Positions 45,860-55,740 of a stretch of DNA of 64,000 bases are shown here, one piece after another; the first letter of the stretch is position 1, and each line of letters begins with the position of its first letter. The notes below the pieces were generated by a model. The model saw only the letters and a program-made list of their open reading frames with translations, was not told where the DNA came from and searched no databases. The stretch spans positions 54,614-118,613 of the forward strand of contig DACH01000003.1 of assembly GCA_002494625.1 (NCBI GenBank), written 5' to 3'. Origin of the DNA: Archaeoglobus sp. UBA234. Its GTDB lineage: Archaea > Halobacteriota > Archaeoglobi > Archaeoglobales > Archaeoglobaceae. Both the position numbers and the translations under genes were made by a program.

Positions 45860-46732
45860 TTAACCTTTGATTTGCTCTTTCACGATTTTTGCAACTTCAT
45901 AAGGTGTTTTTCCAACCCTCACTTCCGCATCTTCTAAGGCTTTAATTTTTGATTCAGCGGTACCTTTTCCACCTTCAATGATTGCTCCCGCATGACCCAT
46001 CCTTTTTCCTGGAGGGGCAGTTATTCCGGCGATGTATCCAACAACTGGCTTTGAGAACTCAGCTGAAATAAATTCAGCAGCGTTCTCCTCATCTGTTCCA
46101 CCTATTTCGCCAACGAGAACAACCAGTTCAGTCTCATCATCCCTCTCAAACATTTTTAATAGCTCAATAAAATCTGAGCCAATTATCCTGTCCCCGCCAA
46201 TACCAATAACAGTTGATTGCCCGATTCCCATGCTCGTGAGATTGTATGCAATCTGGTAGGTTAGTGTTCCGCTTCTCGAAATGATTCCAACATTCCCTTC
46301 ACTGAATATTTCAAAAGGCATGATTCCCAGATGGGATTTTCCTGGGCTGATTACACCGGGACAGTTTGGTCCTATGAGAACTGCATTCTTCTCTTTAACT
46401 TTCCAGTACATTCTTAGTTCGTCGTGAACCGGAATACCTTCGGTTATGCAGACGACGAGCTTTATTCCCGAATCAACAGCCTCAAAAACTGCATCACATG
46501 CGAATGCGGGAGGGACGAATATTATGGATGCATTGGCACCGGTCTCATCCACAGCACTCTTGACAGTGTTGAACACCGGCACACCATGAACACTCTCACC
46601 CTCCTTTCCGGGAGTAACGCCTCCGACTATTTTTGTCCCGTATGAAAGCATTCTCTGGGTATGAAATGATCCCTGATAGCCTGTAATGCCCTGTACTATG
46701 GCTTTTGTATTCTCATCTATCAGAATAGCCAT
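45860..46732 (-). CDS. sucD: Succinyl-CoA synthetase alpha subunit
   Basis: 290 residues. CoA-binding Rossmann domain ([20 protein letters not shown] at the N-terminus), [34 protein letters not shown] and the phosphorylated histidine loop [17 protein letters not shown] (H near 247). It pairs with SucC to interconvert succinyl-CoA and succinate with ATP or GTP formation. Its ATG begins immediately after the sucC stop, so the subunits are coupled. Confidence 0.95.
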   Translation of the reverse strand: MAILIDENTKAIVQGITGYQGSFHTQRMLSYGTKIVGGVTPGKEGESVHGVPVFNTVKSAVDETGANASIIFVPPAFACDAVFEAVDSGIKLVVCITEGIPVHDELRMYWKVKEKNAVLIGPNCPGVISPGKSHLGIMPFEIFSEGNVGIISRSGTLTYQIAYNLTSMGIGQSTVIGIGGDRIIGSDFIELLKMFERDDETELVVLVGEIGGTDEENAAEFISAEFSKPVVGYIAGITAPPGKRMGHAGAIIEGGKGTAESKIKALEDAEVRVGKTPYEVAKIVKEQIKG

Positions 46733-47881
46733 TTAAACACCTCCTGCAAGTTCAACAGCTTTTTTAGCTCCCTCTTCCATGGTGGTAACAGGTATGAGCT
46801 TACCGGGATTATTCTTCAGAAATTCGGAAATTATCTTTCTTCCCTGCTCTTCATTGGTTCCGGAGAGTCTTAAAACCACAGGAGTTTTGACATCCATCTC
46901 GGAGAAAGCATTTACAAGCCCCTCAGCTACGACATCACACCTCGTTATCCCACCGAAAATATTTATGAAAATCACCTTCACGCTTGGATCGCTCAGAATG
47001 AGGTTTATAGATGTTTTTACGAGCTCTGATGAAGCACCACCACCGATGTCTAAGAAATTGGCAGGTTTTCCACCTTCAAGGTAGATCAGGTCCATAGTTG
47101 CCATAGACATGCCTGCCCCATTGGCGATAACTCCGATGTTTCCATCGAGTTTTACATAGTTTATTCCCTTCTTTTCTGCCTCCTTTTCAAGATCTGAGCC
47201 GGAAATCTCTCTCTTCTCTGCCATCTCTCTGTTTCTGTACAGCGAGCTATCATCTATGTTCAGTCTCGCATCAGCAGCATAAATAGCACCATCTCTTGTT
47301 ACTACAAGTGGATTGATTTCTGTCAGCTCAGCTTCATATTTGATGAAAATTCTGTAAAGGGTTTTTAAAATTGAAAAAACATCTTTGAAGTACTCTCTTG
47401 GCATTCCAGATTCGTAAAGAAGCTCTCTTATCTGATAATCTTGCAGACCCCAGATGGGGTTGATAACCTTCTTCGCTATTCTGTCAGGATGCTTTGCGGC
47501 TATTTCTTCAATGTCCATCCCACCAACAGAGCTGAGGATTATGACAATTCCCTTGTTCCCTCTGTCAAGAGTTATTCCGGCATACATCTCTCTCTCAATG
47601 TCAAGTTTCTCCTCCACGAGTATTTTCTCAACTTTTAAGCCTTTTATCTCCATTTTCAGTAACTCCTTTGCTTTGCTGTATGCCTCATCAGGAGTCTCTG
47701 TCTTTTTAATTCCACCTGCTTTTCCACGCCCACCTACAAGAACTTGGGATTTAAGAACAACAGCTCCGAACTCTTCGGCAATTTTTTTTACCTCTTCTGC
47801 TGTAAAGGCAATCCTGCCTGCTGGAGTCCTTATTCCGTGCTCTGAGAAAATCTGTTTAGCCTGATATTCATACAGTTTCAT
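46733..47881 (-). CDS. sucC: Succinyl-CoA synthetase beta subunit
   Basis: 382 residues, ATP-grasp fold. KLYEYQAKQIFSEHGIRTP is the typical start, followed by LKSQVLVGGRGKAGGIK (nucleotide site), AELTEINPLVV, DARLNIDD and GGGASSELVK/NIFGGITRCDVVA (the subunit-interface region). The first gene of the six-gene run sucC-sucD-sdhA-sdhB-sdhC-sdhD; the ATG is preceded by AGGTGAT. The expected substrates are succinate, ATP and CoA; nucleotide preference is not readable here. Confidence 0.95.
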   Translation of the reverse strand: MKLYEYQAKQIFSEHGIRTPAGRIAFTAEEVKKIAEEFGAVVLKSQVLVGGRGKAGGIKKTETPDEAYSKAKELLKMEIKGLKVEKILVEEKLDIEREMYAGITLDRGNKGIVIILSSVGGMDIEEIAAKHPDRIAKKVINPIWGLQDYQIRELLYESGMPREYFKDVFSILKTLYRIFIKYEAELTEINPLVVTRDGAIYAADARLNIDDSSLYRNREMAEKREISGSDLEKEAEKKGINYVKLDGNIGVIANGAGMSMATMDLIYLEGGKPANFLDIGGGASSELVKTSINLILSDPSVKVIFINIFGGITRCDVVAEGLVNAFSEMDVKTPVVLRLSGTNEEQGRKIISEFLKNNPGKLIPVTTMEEGAKKAVELAGGV

Positions 47882-48323
47882 AAAATCACCTTTTTTTATT
47901 ATCGATTAATACACACCCATGTCATATTTAAGGGTTATCTATTTTGATCGCTTTGAAGATTCTCGGTGAGAGTATCGATTAATCGATGGTTTATGGCTCA
48001 AACAAATAATTTTAGCCAAATTTTTTGTAGAAAATTTAAAAGAAAGAGTAATGAAGAGATGGAAGATGAAAGGAAAGAGTATTTCAAGAAACCAGTCAGG
48101 ATACCTGTAGTTTGACGGTTAAAGGTTAAAGGTCAGAATCACAGAAATGGTGTAAGTGAGGAATCGGGAACGAGCAATAGAGTAGAAAATCTTATTTCCA
48201 AGTATTAGTGTTTAGTTCTACTACCCAATAAAAAACTGATTTACATCAGAAACAGGCAGCAAGGGGCAGAAAGTCTGTAACATTTTTATAATTTTTATTA
48301 AAGTTATCATCAGATTTAAACCT
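47882..48323. other. Gene-free gap upstream of sucC
   Basis: It should carry the promoter of the sucCD-sdhABCD operon, but no TATA box stands out from the AT-rich background. No coding sequence or RNA gene is seen. Confidence 0.5.
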
Positions 48324-49955
48324 TTAAATCCTCTTTACCATGTAATTGCCCTTTCTCCTGTACCCATGCCTTCTGTAGTATTCTCTTGCACCAACACCAC
48401 TTATAACAGCTATTCTGTCAAAATTCTCCTTAGCAAGCTCTTCTGCGGTTTTGAGGAGCCTCTCACCTATTCCTCTGTGCTGAACAGCTGAACTATCTCT
48501 CACACCAACGGGGAGCACCTCACCATAAACATGCAGCTCTCTTATGAGTGCATGGTCCTCAATTTCTTTGAAATATGGGTTACCCCCTCTCAGCCTGATG
48601 AAAGCAAAAAGCAAATCTTTGTCTCTATTCTCAAAGGATATGAACCTCTCTGTCCCATTTGATGCCTCGTAATCTCTCACAACTACTTCTGACTCTGAAA
48701 TTAGAGATTCAATATCTTTTATTCCTGCATGTCCTACCTCTCTGCATCTTATACATCTGCATTTCCATCCCTTCTCTCTCATTTTACTGTGGACGATCTG
48801 TCTGAGATTTCCTCTATCAAGTCCTATGGCATACTTTACAGGGATATCTCGCTGTATTCTCTGAACTCTCACCCAGACAGGAAAGTGTCTTTTTGCCTCA
48901 GCAATAAGCTCAGCAACTTCTTCAGTGGTATATGGTCTGTATTCACCTTTTTTGTACATCTCATAAAGCTCCGTACCCTCTACAACCAGAGTCGGGTAGA
49001 TTTTAAGGTAGTCAGGCTTAAATCCTGGATCCTCGAATATTTTTTTGAAGTTCTCCAGATCTTTTTTAGAATCTGAGCCTGGAAGACCGGGCATGATGTG
49101 GTAACCAACCTTGAAAGCAGCATCCTTCAGAAGTCTTGTTGCCTCCACGACCTCCTTTACTCCATGTCCTCTTTTTATTTTCTGCAGAATTCTGTCATCC
49201 ACACTCTGCACGCCAAGCTCGACCTTTGTACCTCCATAGTCAAGCATCTCTTTAATCTCCTTTTTCCCAGCGTAATCGGGACGAGTTTCGAAGGTCAGTC
49301 CAACACATCTTGCCTTTGCATGCTCGTTTAGCTTTTTTGCCCCCTCTATCAATTTTGATTGAACTCTCCTTCTCTTTCCGAATGAGTTGAGTGCATTGTA
49401 AATATTCAGGATGAAGTCATCTTTGTAATCCTTCTCTCTTGCCGGAAATGTTCCCCCCATCACTATTATTTCAACCTTTTCAGTATCATGACCTATCTCT
49501 TTCAGCTCTTTCAATCTTGCAGTAACCTGCCTGAAAGGATCATAACCATGCTGCATACCTCTCATGGCAGCCGGTTCTTTGCCCGTGTAGCTTTGAGGTG
49601 TGTTGTAACCTCCGGGACAGGGAACACATCTTCCATGGGGACATCTTGCAGGAGATGACATCACAGCCACTACTGCAACACCTGATAGTGTTCTCACAGG
49701 CTTCAGCTTTAATGCCCTCCTGACCTCTCTTAGCCTCTTTTCAACCTCTTCTTTTTCTTCAAAAAAGGATAGAATCCTATCAGAAAGATATTTGGCAATA
49801 TCTGGGTTTGATGGTAGTTTAGATAATCTGAACTCCTTGGAAACATCTTTTTTTATTCTCTCAATTCTCTCTCTGTCAAGATCCTCCTCTTCTATAAGTC
49901 TGAGCGCAATCTCAGCACATGCCCGACTATAGCGGTCCTCATTATCTCTTCCCAC
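48324..49955 (-). CDS. elp3: Archaeal Elp3, tRNA U34 acetyl-transferase/radical SAM enzyme
   Basis: 543 residues. Elp3 adds carboxymethyl (or related) groups to C5 of wobble uridine in tRNA. The radical SAM cysteines are in CPHGRCVPCPGG (C105, C110, C113), with MGGTFPAREKDYKDDFI next, ELGVQSVDD mid-way and GLPGSDSKKDLENFKKI. The C-terminal GNAT domain shows VQHRGIGERLLKTAEELA. CRCIRCREVGH (near 395) is a zinc-type cysteine cluster between the domains. The start is a GTG without Shine-Dalgarno; an AACTTAAACT box about 30 nt upstream suggests a leaderless mRNA. Confidence 0.95.
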   Translation of the reverse strand: MGRDNEDRYSRACAEIALRLIEEEDLDRERIERIKKDVSKEFRLSKLPSNPDIAKYLSDRILSFFEEKEEVEKRLREVRRALKLKPVRTLSGVAVVAVMSSPARCPHGRCVPCPGGYNTPQSYTGKEPAAMRGMQHGYDPFRQVTARLKELKEIGHDTEKVEIIVMGGTFPAREKDYKDDFILNIYNALNSFGKRRRVQSKLIEGAKKLNEHAKARCVGLTFETRPDYAGKKEIKEMLDYGGTKVELGVQSVDDRILQKIKRGHGVKEVVEATRLLKDAAFKVGYHIMPGLPGSDSKKDLENFKKIFEDPGFKPDYLKIYPTLVVEGTELYEMYKKGEYRPYTTEEVAELIAEAKRHFPVWVRVQRIQRDIPVKYAIGLDRGNLRQIVHSKMREKGWKCRCIRCREVGHAGIKDIESLISESEVVVRDYEASNGTERFISFENRDKDLLFAFIRLRGGNPYFKEIEDHALIRELHVYGEVLPVGVRDSSAVQHRGIGERLLKTAEELAKENFDRIAVISGVGAREYYRRHGYRRKGNYMVKRI

Positions 49956-50200
49956 TCATAAGGGTTGGCTGGATTGAAGTTTAAGTTTTATCGTTGAAAA
50001 CCAGAATTGAAAATCGTCAAACACCATGGTTGCATTTCATTGTTGTTTGAAATCTTAAAGCAGTAGGGTTATTGTGAGCCGTGTTACTGTGAACCAACAC
50101 ATGCACGAGACAATAAAGACTGAAAAAATCAAATTGACCTCTACTGGATTTGGCAACATCAGGTATTCCCAAGCTCCATACACGAATCATTGTGGCTTAA

Positions 50201-51127
50201 TCAATCTGGGCAGAATCTCTCCTTCACATAGCCCACAATCCCTTTGAGTGTGTTCACTATAAAGTAATCTTCCCTGCTTTTAATGTCTTCATCAATATAT
50301 TCGTATCTGGCAAAGATTGAGTCAGTTGTCATCAACTCCTCTCTTGAAACATGGATGATCTCATCCTCACCACCGTAACCTTTCTCGCATGCAATATCCT
50401 GAACTGTTTCGACCCACAGATCAAGCTGGTTGAGAGCGAGTTCGGCAATTTTTCTACTATCTTCTTCATACCCAAAATGTCCGAAGCAAACAGTTTTTCT
50501 TTCAATGTCTGCAAGCTTCTCAATTGATGCCCTGGCAACCTCATAAATGAACTTTGGAGGCGTTGCAGGACGCAGGTAGAAGTTCATCATTTTGAGGTAA
50601 GTGTGCACACCTAACGCCTCTCCTGCAAAAAGATAATCATCAAAAATATAGCTCTGGTGATGTGGAGCATGTCCTGGAGTGTCAATCACGGATATCTCGG
50701 AACCTTCGAACATGATCTCTCCAGAGTGAATAGCATCTGAAGGCACAGGTTTAATTTCTCCATAAAGGTGTGCAAGATCTCCAAGAACTTTAATACTTCC
50801 CTTCCACAGTGCTTCAGGGTTAATAAGGTGTTTCAGCCCCTTTTCATGAACCACAACCTTCGCTTCAGGATGGTATCTGAGAAAATCACCAACACCACCT
50901 GCATGGTCTATATGGATATGTGTCAGAAGAATGAATTCTACTTTTTTCACCTTGAGGTATTCAAGAGCTTCAACAAGCTTTTTAACGGTTGCCGATGTAC
51001 CGGCATCCACAATAAAAGCATTGCTTCCGCTTTTAAAAATCCAAGAGGATATAAATCTCCTGAAACCTCTTTTTTCGTGGGGAAGATCAACCAGATAAAG
51101 CTCGTCACTCAGCTCGAGTATTTTCAT
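50201..51127 (-). CDS. Metallo-beta-lactamase fold hydrolase
   Basis: 308 residues. The metal-binding signature HIHIDHAGG sits at about 70-78, with further ligands in GHAPHHQSYIF and a late His in CFGHFGYEE. The start is set at 51127 because ATATAAA on the opposite strand lies 25 nt upstream, predicting a leaderless mRNA; an upstream ATG at 51166 would precede that TATA box. MBL enzymes of this size hydrolyse thioesters, lactones or phosphodiesters, and nothing narrows it further. The first His-x-His-x-Asp-His set is complete, so it should be active. Transcribed alone. Confidence 0.85.
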   Translation of the reverse strand: MKILELSDELYLVDLPHEKRGFRRFISSWIFKSGSNAFIVDAGTSATVKKLVEALEYLKVKKVEFILLTHIHIDHAGGVGDFLRYHPEAKVVVHEKGLKHLINPEALWKGSIKVLGDLAHLYGEIKPVPSDAIHSGEIMFEGSEISVIDTPGHAPHHQSYIFDDYLFAGEALGVHTYLKMMNFYLRPATPPKFIYEVARASIEKLADIERKTVCFGHFGYEEDSRKIAELALNQLDLWVETVQDIACEKGYGGEDEIIHVSREELMTTDSIFARYEYIDEDIKSREDYFIVNTLKGIVGYVKERFCPD

Positions 51128-51254
51128 GAACAAAAATCCCATCAGGAAATATAAACAGTTTTTCATTTAGCTGCATACCATCCGGTTGTGAGAAATTACA
51201 TCAAAAAACTCACTTCCACACAATCTTTAACTTTAAAAAACCGGTTTTTATGGT

Positions 51255-51818
51255 ATGCTCAGGAAAATTGCCGGACAAAAGCTGAAATTTTTTGCAGTTC
51301 TATCTGTTTTTCTGATAGCGGGCGTTGCAGGAAATGTTGTCTATTCTGTTGCAACTGTAAAGCTATCTGGCACCTCTGAAGGCTCTCTGATAAAAATAAA
51401 TGGGTTAAATCAGAACGAGGTTGTTGCAGAGTTTCAGGACACAGATAGAGATGGCTTCGCAGATACAGGAGAAATTATGATAAAAAACGAGGGAGATTTC
51501 AGCTTCAAGGGCAGGATAGTAAATCTCGAGGTAAGATCTGGAATCAAAAGTTTTATTTCAAATCTCACCGGTAATGGAATCTGGCTTTTTTACTTGGATA
51601 GTGATTCAAACGGAAAAATCAGTGTAGGAGATATCCTCATTGGTAAGGTAAAAATCATGCAGGGCTCATCATCTCTTGAAGGGGATGCATTTACAGTTGC
51701 ATCCAACAGTGAGAAAAAGCTAAAAATAAGTCTTTTATTTGAGCCGTATGCCTCGGAGGGAAACTATGAAATCAGTTTTGAAATCGTCGCAGTTTATGAA
51801 ACTCATTCGAATGGCTAA
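51255..51818 (+). CDS. Small exported protein with acidic calcium-type loops
   Basis: 187 residues. After a signal-like N-terminus (FFAVLSVFLIAGVAGNVVYS) comes a beta-rich domain with two Asp-rich loops: DTDRDGFADTGE and DSDSNGKISVGD, both matching EF-hand/dockerin-like calcium patterns. The organisation resembles SipW/TasA-like exported proteins, but no clear family match can be claimed. It ends 5 nt from the convergent oppF stop. The DTDRDGFADTGEI loop also recalls the DDDGDGMWDT loop of the 1645-residue surface protein, suggesting a common type of calcium-stabilised surface domain. Confidence 0.65.
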   Translation: MLRKIAGQKLKFFAVLSVFLIAGVAGNVVYSVATVKLSGTSEGSLIKINGLNQNEVVAEFQDTDRDGFADTGEIMIKNEGDFSFKGRIVNLEVRSGIKSFISNLTGNGIWLFYLDSDSNGKISVGDILIGKVKIMQGSSSLEGDAFTVASNSEKKLKISLLFEPYASEGNYEISFEIVAVYETHSNG

Positions 51819-51823
51819 TACAG

Positions 51824-52810
51824 TCATTCTACAACGATATCAAGTGGATAATGGCACGCAAAGCTGTGTCTGTCAGTTCCTATGAGTTCAGGCTCAGCCT
51901 TTCTGCATTCATCTTTTGCAAAGGGACACCTCGGATTATATCTGCATCCTGGGGGCAAATCAATTGGATTGGACACATCACCGAAAATTCCAACTCTTAA
52001 ATCTCTCTTTTCAAAGCTTGGAACTGCTGAGAGAAGTGCTGCTGTATAGGGGTGCTTTGGCTTGTGAATAACCTCGTTAACCTCTCCCAGCTCAACGATT
52101 TTTCCGAGATACATTACTGCAATTCTGTCACCAACCAGTTTTGCCACGCTCAGATCATGGGTAATGAAGAGCATGCTCAGGTTGTATTCTTCCTTGAAGG
52201 ACATCAGCAGGTTGAGGATAGCGGCCCTTAACGAAACATCGATCATCGATACAGCCTCATCAGCCACAACAAATTCGGGTTTGAGAACCATTGCCCTCGC
52301 TATTGCTACTCTCTGCCTCTGCCCTCCACTAAGCTGGTAAGGAAGTCTGTTGTAGAATTGCTCACCAGGAACGAGTCCAACTCTTTCGAGCATCTCGATA
52401 GCCATCCTCTTTGCCTCTTCGTTGGTGGCAATACCATGAATCAGGAGTGGATCAGTTATATGTTCTCCAATCTTCATTCTTGGATTGAGAGATGCATAGG
52501 GATCCTGGAAAATAATCTGGATGTGTCGTTGGATTTCTCTTCTCTTTTCTCCTCTGAGTGAAGTTATATCTCTTTCTTTGAAGTATATTCTGCCTTCTGT
52601 TGGTTCTTCAAGACCAACGAGCATTCTACCAACGGTTGTTTTTCCACAACCACTCTCTCCTACAAGTGAGAGCATCTCACCTTTTTTCACGGTAAAACTG
52701 ACACCATCCACTGCCTTTATGAACTGGAGTTCTTTTGAGAAAAGAACTTCAAGGAATGACTTTTGAACGGGGAAATATTTCTTCAGGCCTTCAACTTTGA
52801 TTATTTCCAT
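51824..52810 (-). CDS. oppF: Oligopeptide/dipeptide ABC transporter ATP-binding protein F
   Basis: 328 residues from the ATG at 52810 (GGGGTGTGA upstream). Walker A GESGCGKTT, signature LSGGQRQRVAIARAM, Walker B LKPEFVVADEAVSMIDVSLR. The C-terminal oligopeptide-transporter extension has the CRYNPRCPFAKDEC and CHYPL cysteines, which bind a 4Fe-4S cluster in some DppD/OppD proteins. It forms the ATPase pair with OppD. Last gene of the oppABCDF run. Confidence 0.92.
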   Translation of the reverse strand: MEIIKVEGLKKYFPVQKSFLEVLFSKELQFIKAVDGVSFTVKKGEMLSLVGESGCGKTTVGRMLVGLEEPTEGRIYFKERDITSLRGEKRREIQRHIQIIFQDPYASLNPRMKIGEHITDPLLIHGIATNEEAKRMAIEMLERVGLVPGEQFYNRLPYQLSGGQRQRVAIARAMVLKPEFVVADEAVSMIDVSLRAAILNLLMSFKEEYNLSMLFITHDLSVAKLVGDRIAVMYLGKIVELGEVNEVIHKPKHPYTAALLSAVPSFEKRDLRVGIFGDVSNPIDLPPGCRYNPRCPFAKDECRKAEPELIGTDRHSFACHYPLDIVVE

Positions 52811-52812
52811 TT

Positions 52813-53763
52813 TCACACCCCATAAAGCCAGCATTTAACGAACCTGCCATTAACCTGGACTTCCGGAGGCTCTTCTTTTCTGCACACATCCATGGCTTTT
52901 GGACATCTTGGATGGAACTTGCATCCCGGAGGAGGATTGACAAGATCGGGCGGCAGACCTGGCATGGTTTTTATCCTTCTCTCAAGCCAGAGGTCTGGAA
53001 CCGATTCGAGTAGGCCTTTCGTATATGGATGCAGTGGATCATTCACGAGTTTTTTAGAGTCACCCATTTCAACTATCCATCCAGCATACATAATAACAAT
53101 TCTATCACTCTTTTCAGCAGCAAGAGAGAAATCATGAGTAATCAGGATAATTGATCTACCTTCAGAGGTCATCTTTTTGAGTATGTTCATTATTTTTTCC
53201 TGAACAATCACATCGAGAGCTGTTGTAGGCTCATCTGCTATAAGAAGTGTTGGGTTGAGGGCTATAGCGAGAGCAATCATAACTCTCTGCCTCTGCCCCC
53301 CGCTAAGCTGATGGGGGTAATAATTCACCCTGTTACCAGGCAACCCGACACTCTCTAAGAGCTCTCTCGCCTTTTCAAGAGCCTCTTTTTTCCCGATATC
53401 TTCATGCATCTGGATTGTTTCAACAATCTGATCACCAATCTTCTCAAGAGGATCAAGACTCGTCATGGGATCCTGAAAGACCATTCCTATTTCCTTTCCT
53501 CTTACTCTCCTCATCTCCTCATCATTTAGTTCAAGCAAATTTTTTCCGCTGAAGATAATCTCACCTTCGACAATCTCTCCCGGTGGTTGAATAAGTCGCA
53601 TTATTGAGAAGGCAAGGGTCGATTTTCCACAACCACTTTCTCCAACTATTCCAACAAACTCCCTCTCATCTAAGCTCAGTGAGACCATATCTACTGCCCT
53701 CAACACACCCCTTCTTGAGTGATAATAAGTGCTCAGATTTCTGATTTCGAGTAGACTCATCAT
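52813..53763 (-). CDS. oppD: Oligopeptide/dipeptide ABC transporter ATP-binding protein D
   Basis: 316 residues. Walker A GESGCGKSTLAFSIMRLI, signature LSGGQRQRVMIALAIAL, Walker B LLIADEPTTALDV and the C-terminal CKFHPRCPKAMDVC motif. The first ATG overlaps the oppC stop (ATGA); a second ATG follows at once. Together with OppF it powers uptake through OppB/OppC. Confidence 0.92.
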   Translation of the reverse strand: MMSLLEIRNLSTYYHSRRGVLRAVDMVSLSLDEREFVGIVGESGCGKSTLAFSIMRLIQPPGEIVEGEIIFSGKNLLELNDEEMRRVRGKEIGMVFQDPMTSLDPLEKIGDQIVETIQMHEDIGKKEALEKARELLESVGLPGNRVNYYPHQLSGGQRQRVMIALAIALNPTLLIADEPTTALDVIVQEKIMNILKKMTSEGRSIILITHDFSLAAEKSDRIVIMYAGWIVEMGDSKKLVNDPLHPYTKGLLESVPDLWLERRIKTMPGLPPDLVNPPPGCKFHPRCPKAMDVCRKEEPPEVQVNGRFVKCWLYGV

Positions 53764-54620
53764 CTTTCCCTCCCTGGTGCGTAGAGTTCACTGAGACCTT
53801 CACCTATCAGCGCAAACCCCAAAGCAAGAATCATGACCATTGCTCCAGGGAATGTTATCATCCACCAGTAACCTGAGGGAAGATAAGGTCTTCCTGAACT
53901 GAGATCAAATCCCCAGTCAGGCGTAGGGGCTGTGACGATAAAACCAAGGAAACTCAATCCCGCCTCAGTTAAAATTGCATCCGCTATACTGAGTGAAAAA
54001 ACAACTATAACTGTTGTAACAAGGTTCGGGAAGATATATCTTCTCATTATTCGAAGATTTCCTGCACCTGCTGCTCTTGCGGCTTCGACAAAGAGTCTTG
54101 ATTTTAATGAAAGGGTCTGTCCACGCGTCATTCTAAAGTATGTGGGAACATAAACCACCGAAATTGCCACGACAGCATTTACAACACTTGGCCCAAGAAC
54201 AGCAGCAATTGCAATGGCAAGTATGAGGCTCGGAAATGCATACATACTGTCCATAATCATTGAAATTGCCCTGTCAAGCTTACCTCCAAAGTATCCTGAA
54301 ATCAACCCTATAGGTACTCCGATTGACATCGAAACGAGGGATGCTGAAAAAACAACCATCAGGACAATTCTTGAGCCATAAATTACCCTTGAAAAAACAT
54401 CTCTTCCAAGGTTATCTGTACCCATAAGATTCTGTGCTGACGGAGGACTCAGAGGTTTTCCTGCGAGCTTTGTCGGGTCGTAAGGTGAAATTATATCTGC
54501 AAAGATCGCCATGAAAAGCACAATAGCTACTATAATCATTCCGGCTATTACCATGTTCCTTCCTTCTGCCTCCGGAATTATCGGTCTGAATATCTTGGTA
54601 GCAAGATTTTTTACCTGCAT
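53760..54620 (-). CDS. oppC: Oligopeptide/dipeptide ABC transporter permease C
   Basis: 286 residues, six membrane helices. An N-terminal cytoplasmic segment, then GTDNLGRDVFSRVIYGSRI, the OppC/DppC signature, and the EAA-type loop EAARAAGAGNLRIMRRYIFPN that contacts the ATPase. It follows oppB by 9 nt and overlaps oppD. Pairs with OppB to make the channel. Confidence 0.92.
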   Translation of the reverse strand: MQVKNLATKIFRPIIPEAEGRNMVIAGMIIVAIVLFMAIFADIISPYDPTKLAGKPLSPPSAQNLMGTDNLGRDVFSRVIYGSRIVLMVVFSASLVSMSIGVPIGLISGYFGGKLDRAISMIMDSMYAFPSLILAIAIAAVLGPSVVNAVVAISVVYVPTYFRMTRGQTLSLKSRLFVEAARAAGAGNLRIMRRYIFPNLVTTVIVVFSLSIADAILTEAGLSFLGFIVTAPTPDWGFDLSSGRPYLPSGYWWMITFPGAMVMILALGFALIGEGLSELYAPGRER

Positions 54621-54629
54621 TGGAACCCC

Positions 54630-55640
54630 TCAGTATCTTATTCTCGGATCTATCAGCGCGTAGATAACATCAACAACAAGACTTATCAGAGCGACAAAGA
54701 GGGCATAGAAAACTATCGCGCCTTGAACAGAATTATAGTCTCTGTACTGTATCCTTTCAAGGAGGAATGTACCCATTCCGGGCCATGAAAAGGTTGTCTC
54801 TGTCAGCACAGCACCTGCAAGAAGTATTGCGAATTGGAGTCCCATCAGGGTTATTACTGGAATGAAGGCGTTTTTCATCGCGTGCCTCACTATTTTCATG
54901 TTTTTCACGCCTCTGGAACGATAGGCAGTTATGTAATCCTGGGAGAGAACATCGATCAGGTTGTTTCTGACAAGCCTTGTATAGGCTCCTGAAAGCACTA
55001 TACCTAGTGTAAGGGATGGGAGGAAGAGGTGGATGAGGGATGCGGAAAGCGCTTTGAAGTTCAATGTTATAATCGAATCGAGAACATAAAGACTTGTAAT
55101 CCTTTCAGGTTCCATTCCTGGGGAAATTCTCCCGCCAATCGGGAGAATATCAAAATAAACCCCAAAAATCATCTGAAGGACCATACCAAACCATGGAATG
55201 AAAAGAGAATAGGCAAGGATGCTGTAGACCCTCATTGAGGCATCTAACTTTGACCCTCGCCTGAATGCAGCTACGGAACCTGTAATCACACCGAGGATGA
55301 CACTTATTATGAACCCAAATATCGTCAGCTCTAAGGTGGCAGGAAATCTGTCCATAATTTCAGATAGCACAGGGCGTTTGCCCCATATCATTGATCTGCC
55401 AAAATCTCCATGTATGATGTTGAAGATGTAATCGACATACTGAACGATCAGCGGTTTGTTCAGTCCAGCCTCCTCTCTTAATTTTTCCAGAACTTCTGGA
55501 GGTACTTTCTGCCCTACCATGGAAGCTATTGGATCCCCGGGAAGAATCCTTAGGATGAAAAACACTAAGGTAAGGAGGATTATTACCGTTGGAATAACGA
55601 GCAAGGCTCTTGTTGCTATGTATGCTTTCAGAGACGCCAT
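54630..55640 (-). CDS. oppB: Oligopeptide/dipeptide ABC transporter permease B
   Basis: 336 residues, six helices. VIPTVIILLTLVFFILRILPGDP is the OppB/DppB start. The ATPase-contact loop includes TAYRSRGVKNMKIVRHAMKN, followed by FIPVITLMGLQFAILLAG and a final helix ending in YALIDPRIRY. It begins 101 nt after oppA, a gap that could hold a processing or attenuation site. Confidence 0.93.
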   Translation of the reverse strand: MASLKAYIATRALLVIPTVIILLTLVFFILRILPGDPIASMVGQKVPPEVLEKLREEAGLNKPLIVQYVDYIFNIIHGDFGRSMIWGKRPVLSEIMDRFPATLELTIFGFIISVILGVITGSVAAFRRGSKLDASMRVYSILAYSLFIPWFGMVLQMIFGVYFDILPIGGRISPGMEPERITSLYVLDSIITLNFKALSASLIHLFLPSLTLGIVLSGAYTRLVRNNLIDVLSQDYITAYRSRGVKNMKIVRHAMKNAFIPVITLMGLQFAILLAGAVLTETTFSWPGMGTFLLERIQYRDYNSVQGAIVFYALFVALISLVVDVIYALIDPRIRY

Positions 55641-55740
55641 CTCTCAATGTGCGTTCTGGTAGATTTAAAAAGCTTTTCAACTTTTCTGTCAGTTGTTAGC
55701 AATTTGCACGGTGTTTTGATAAAAATAAAGAAAAATAAAA

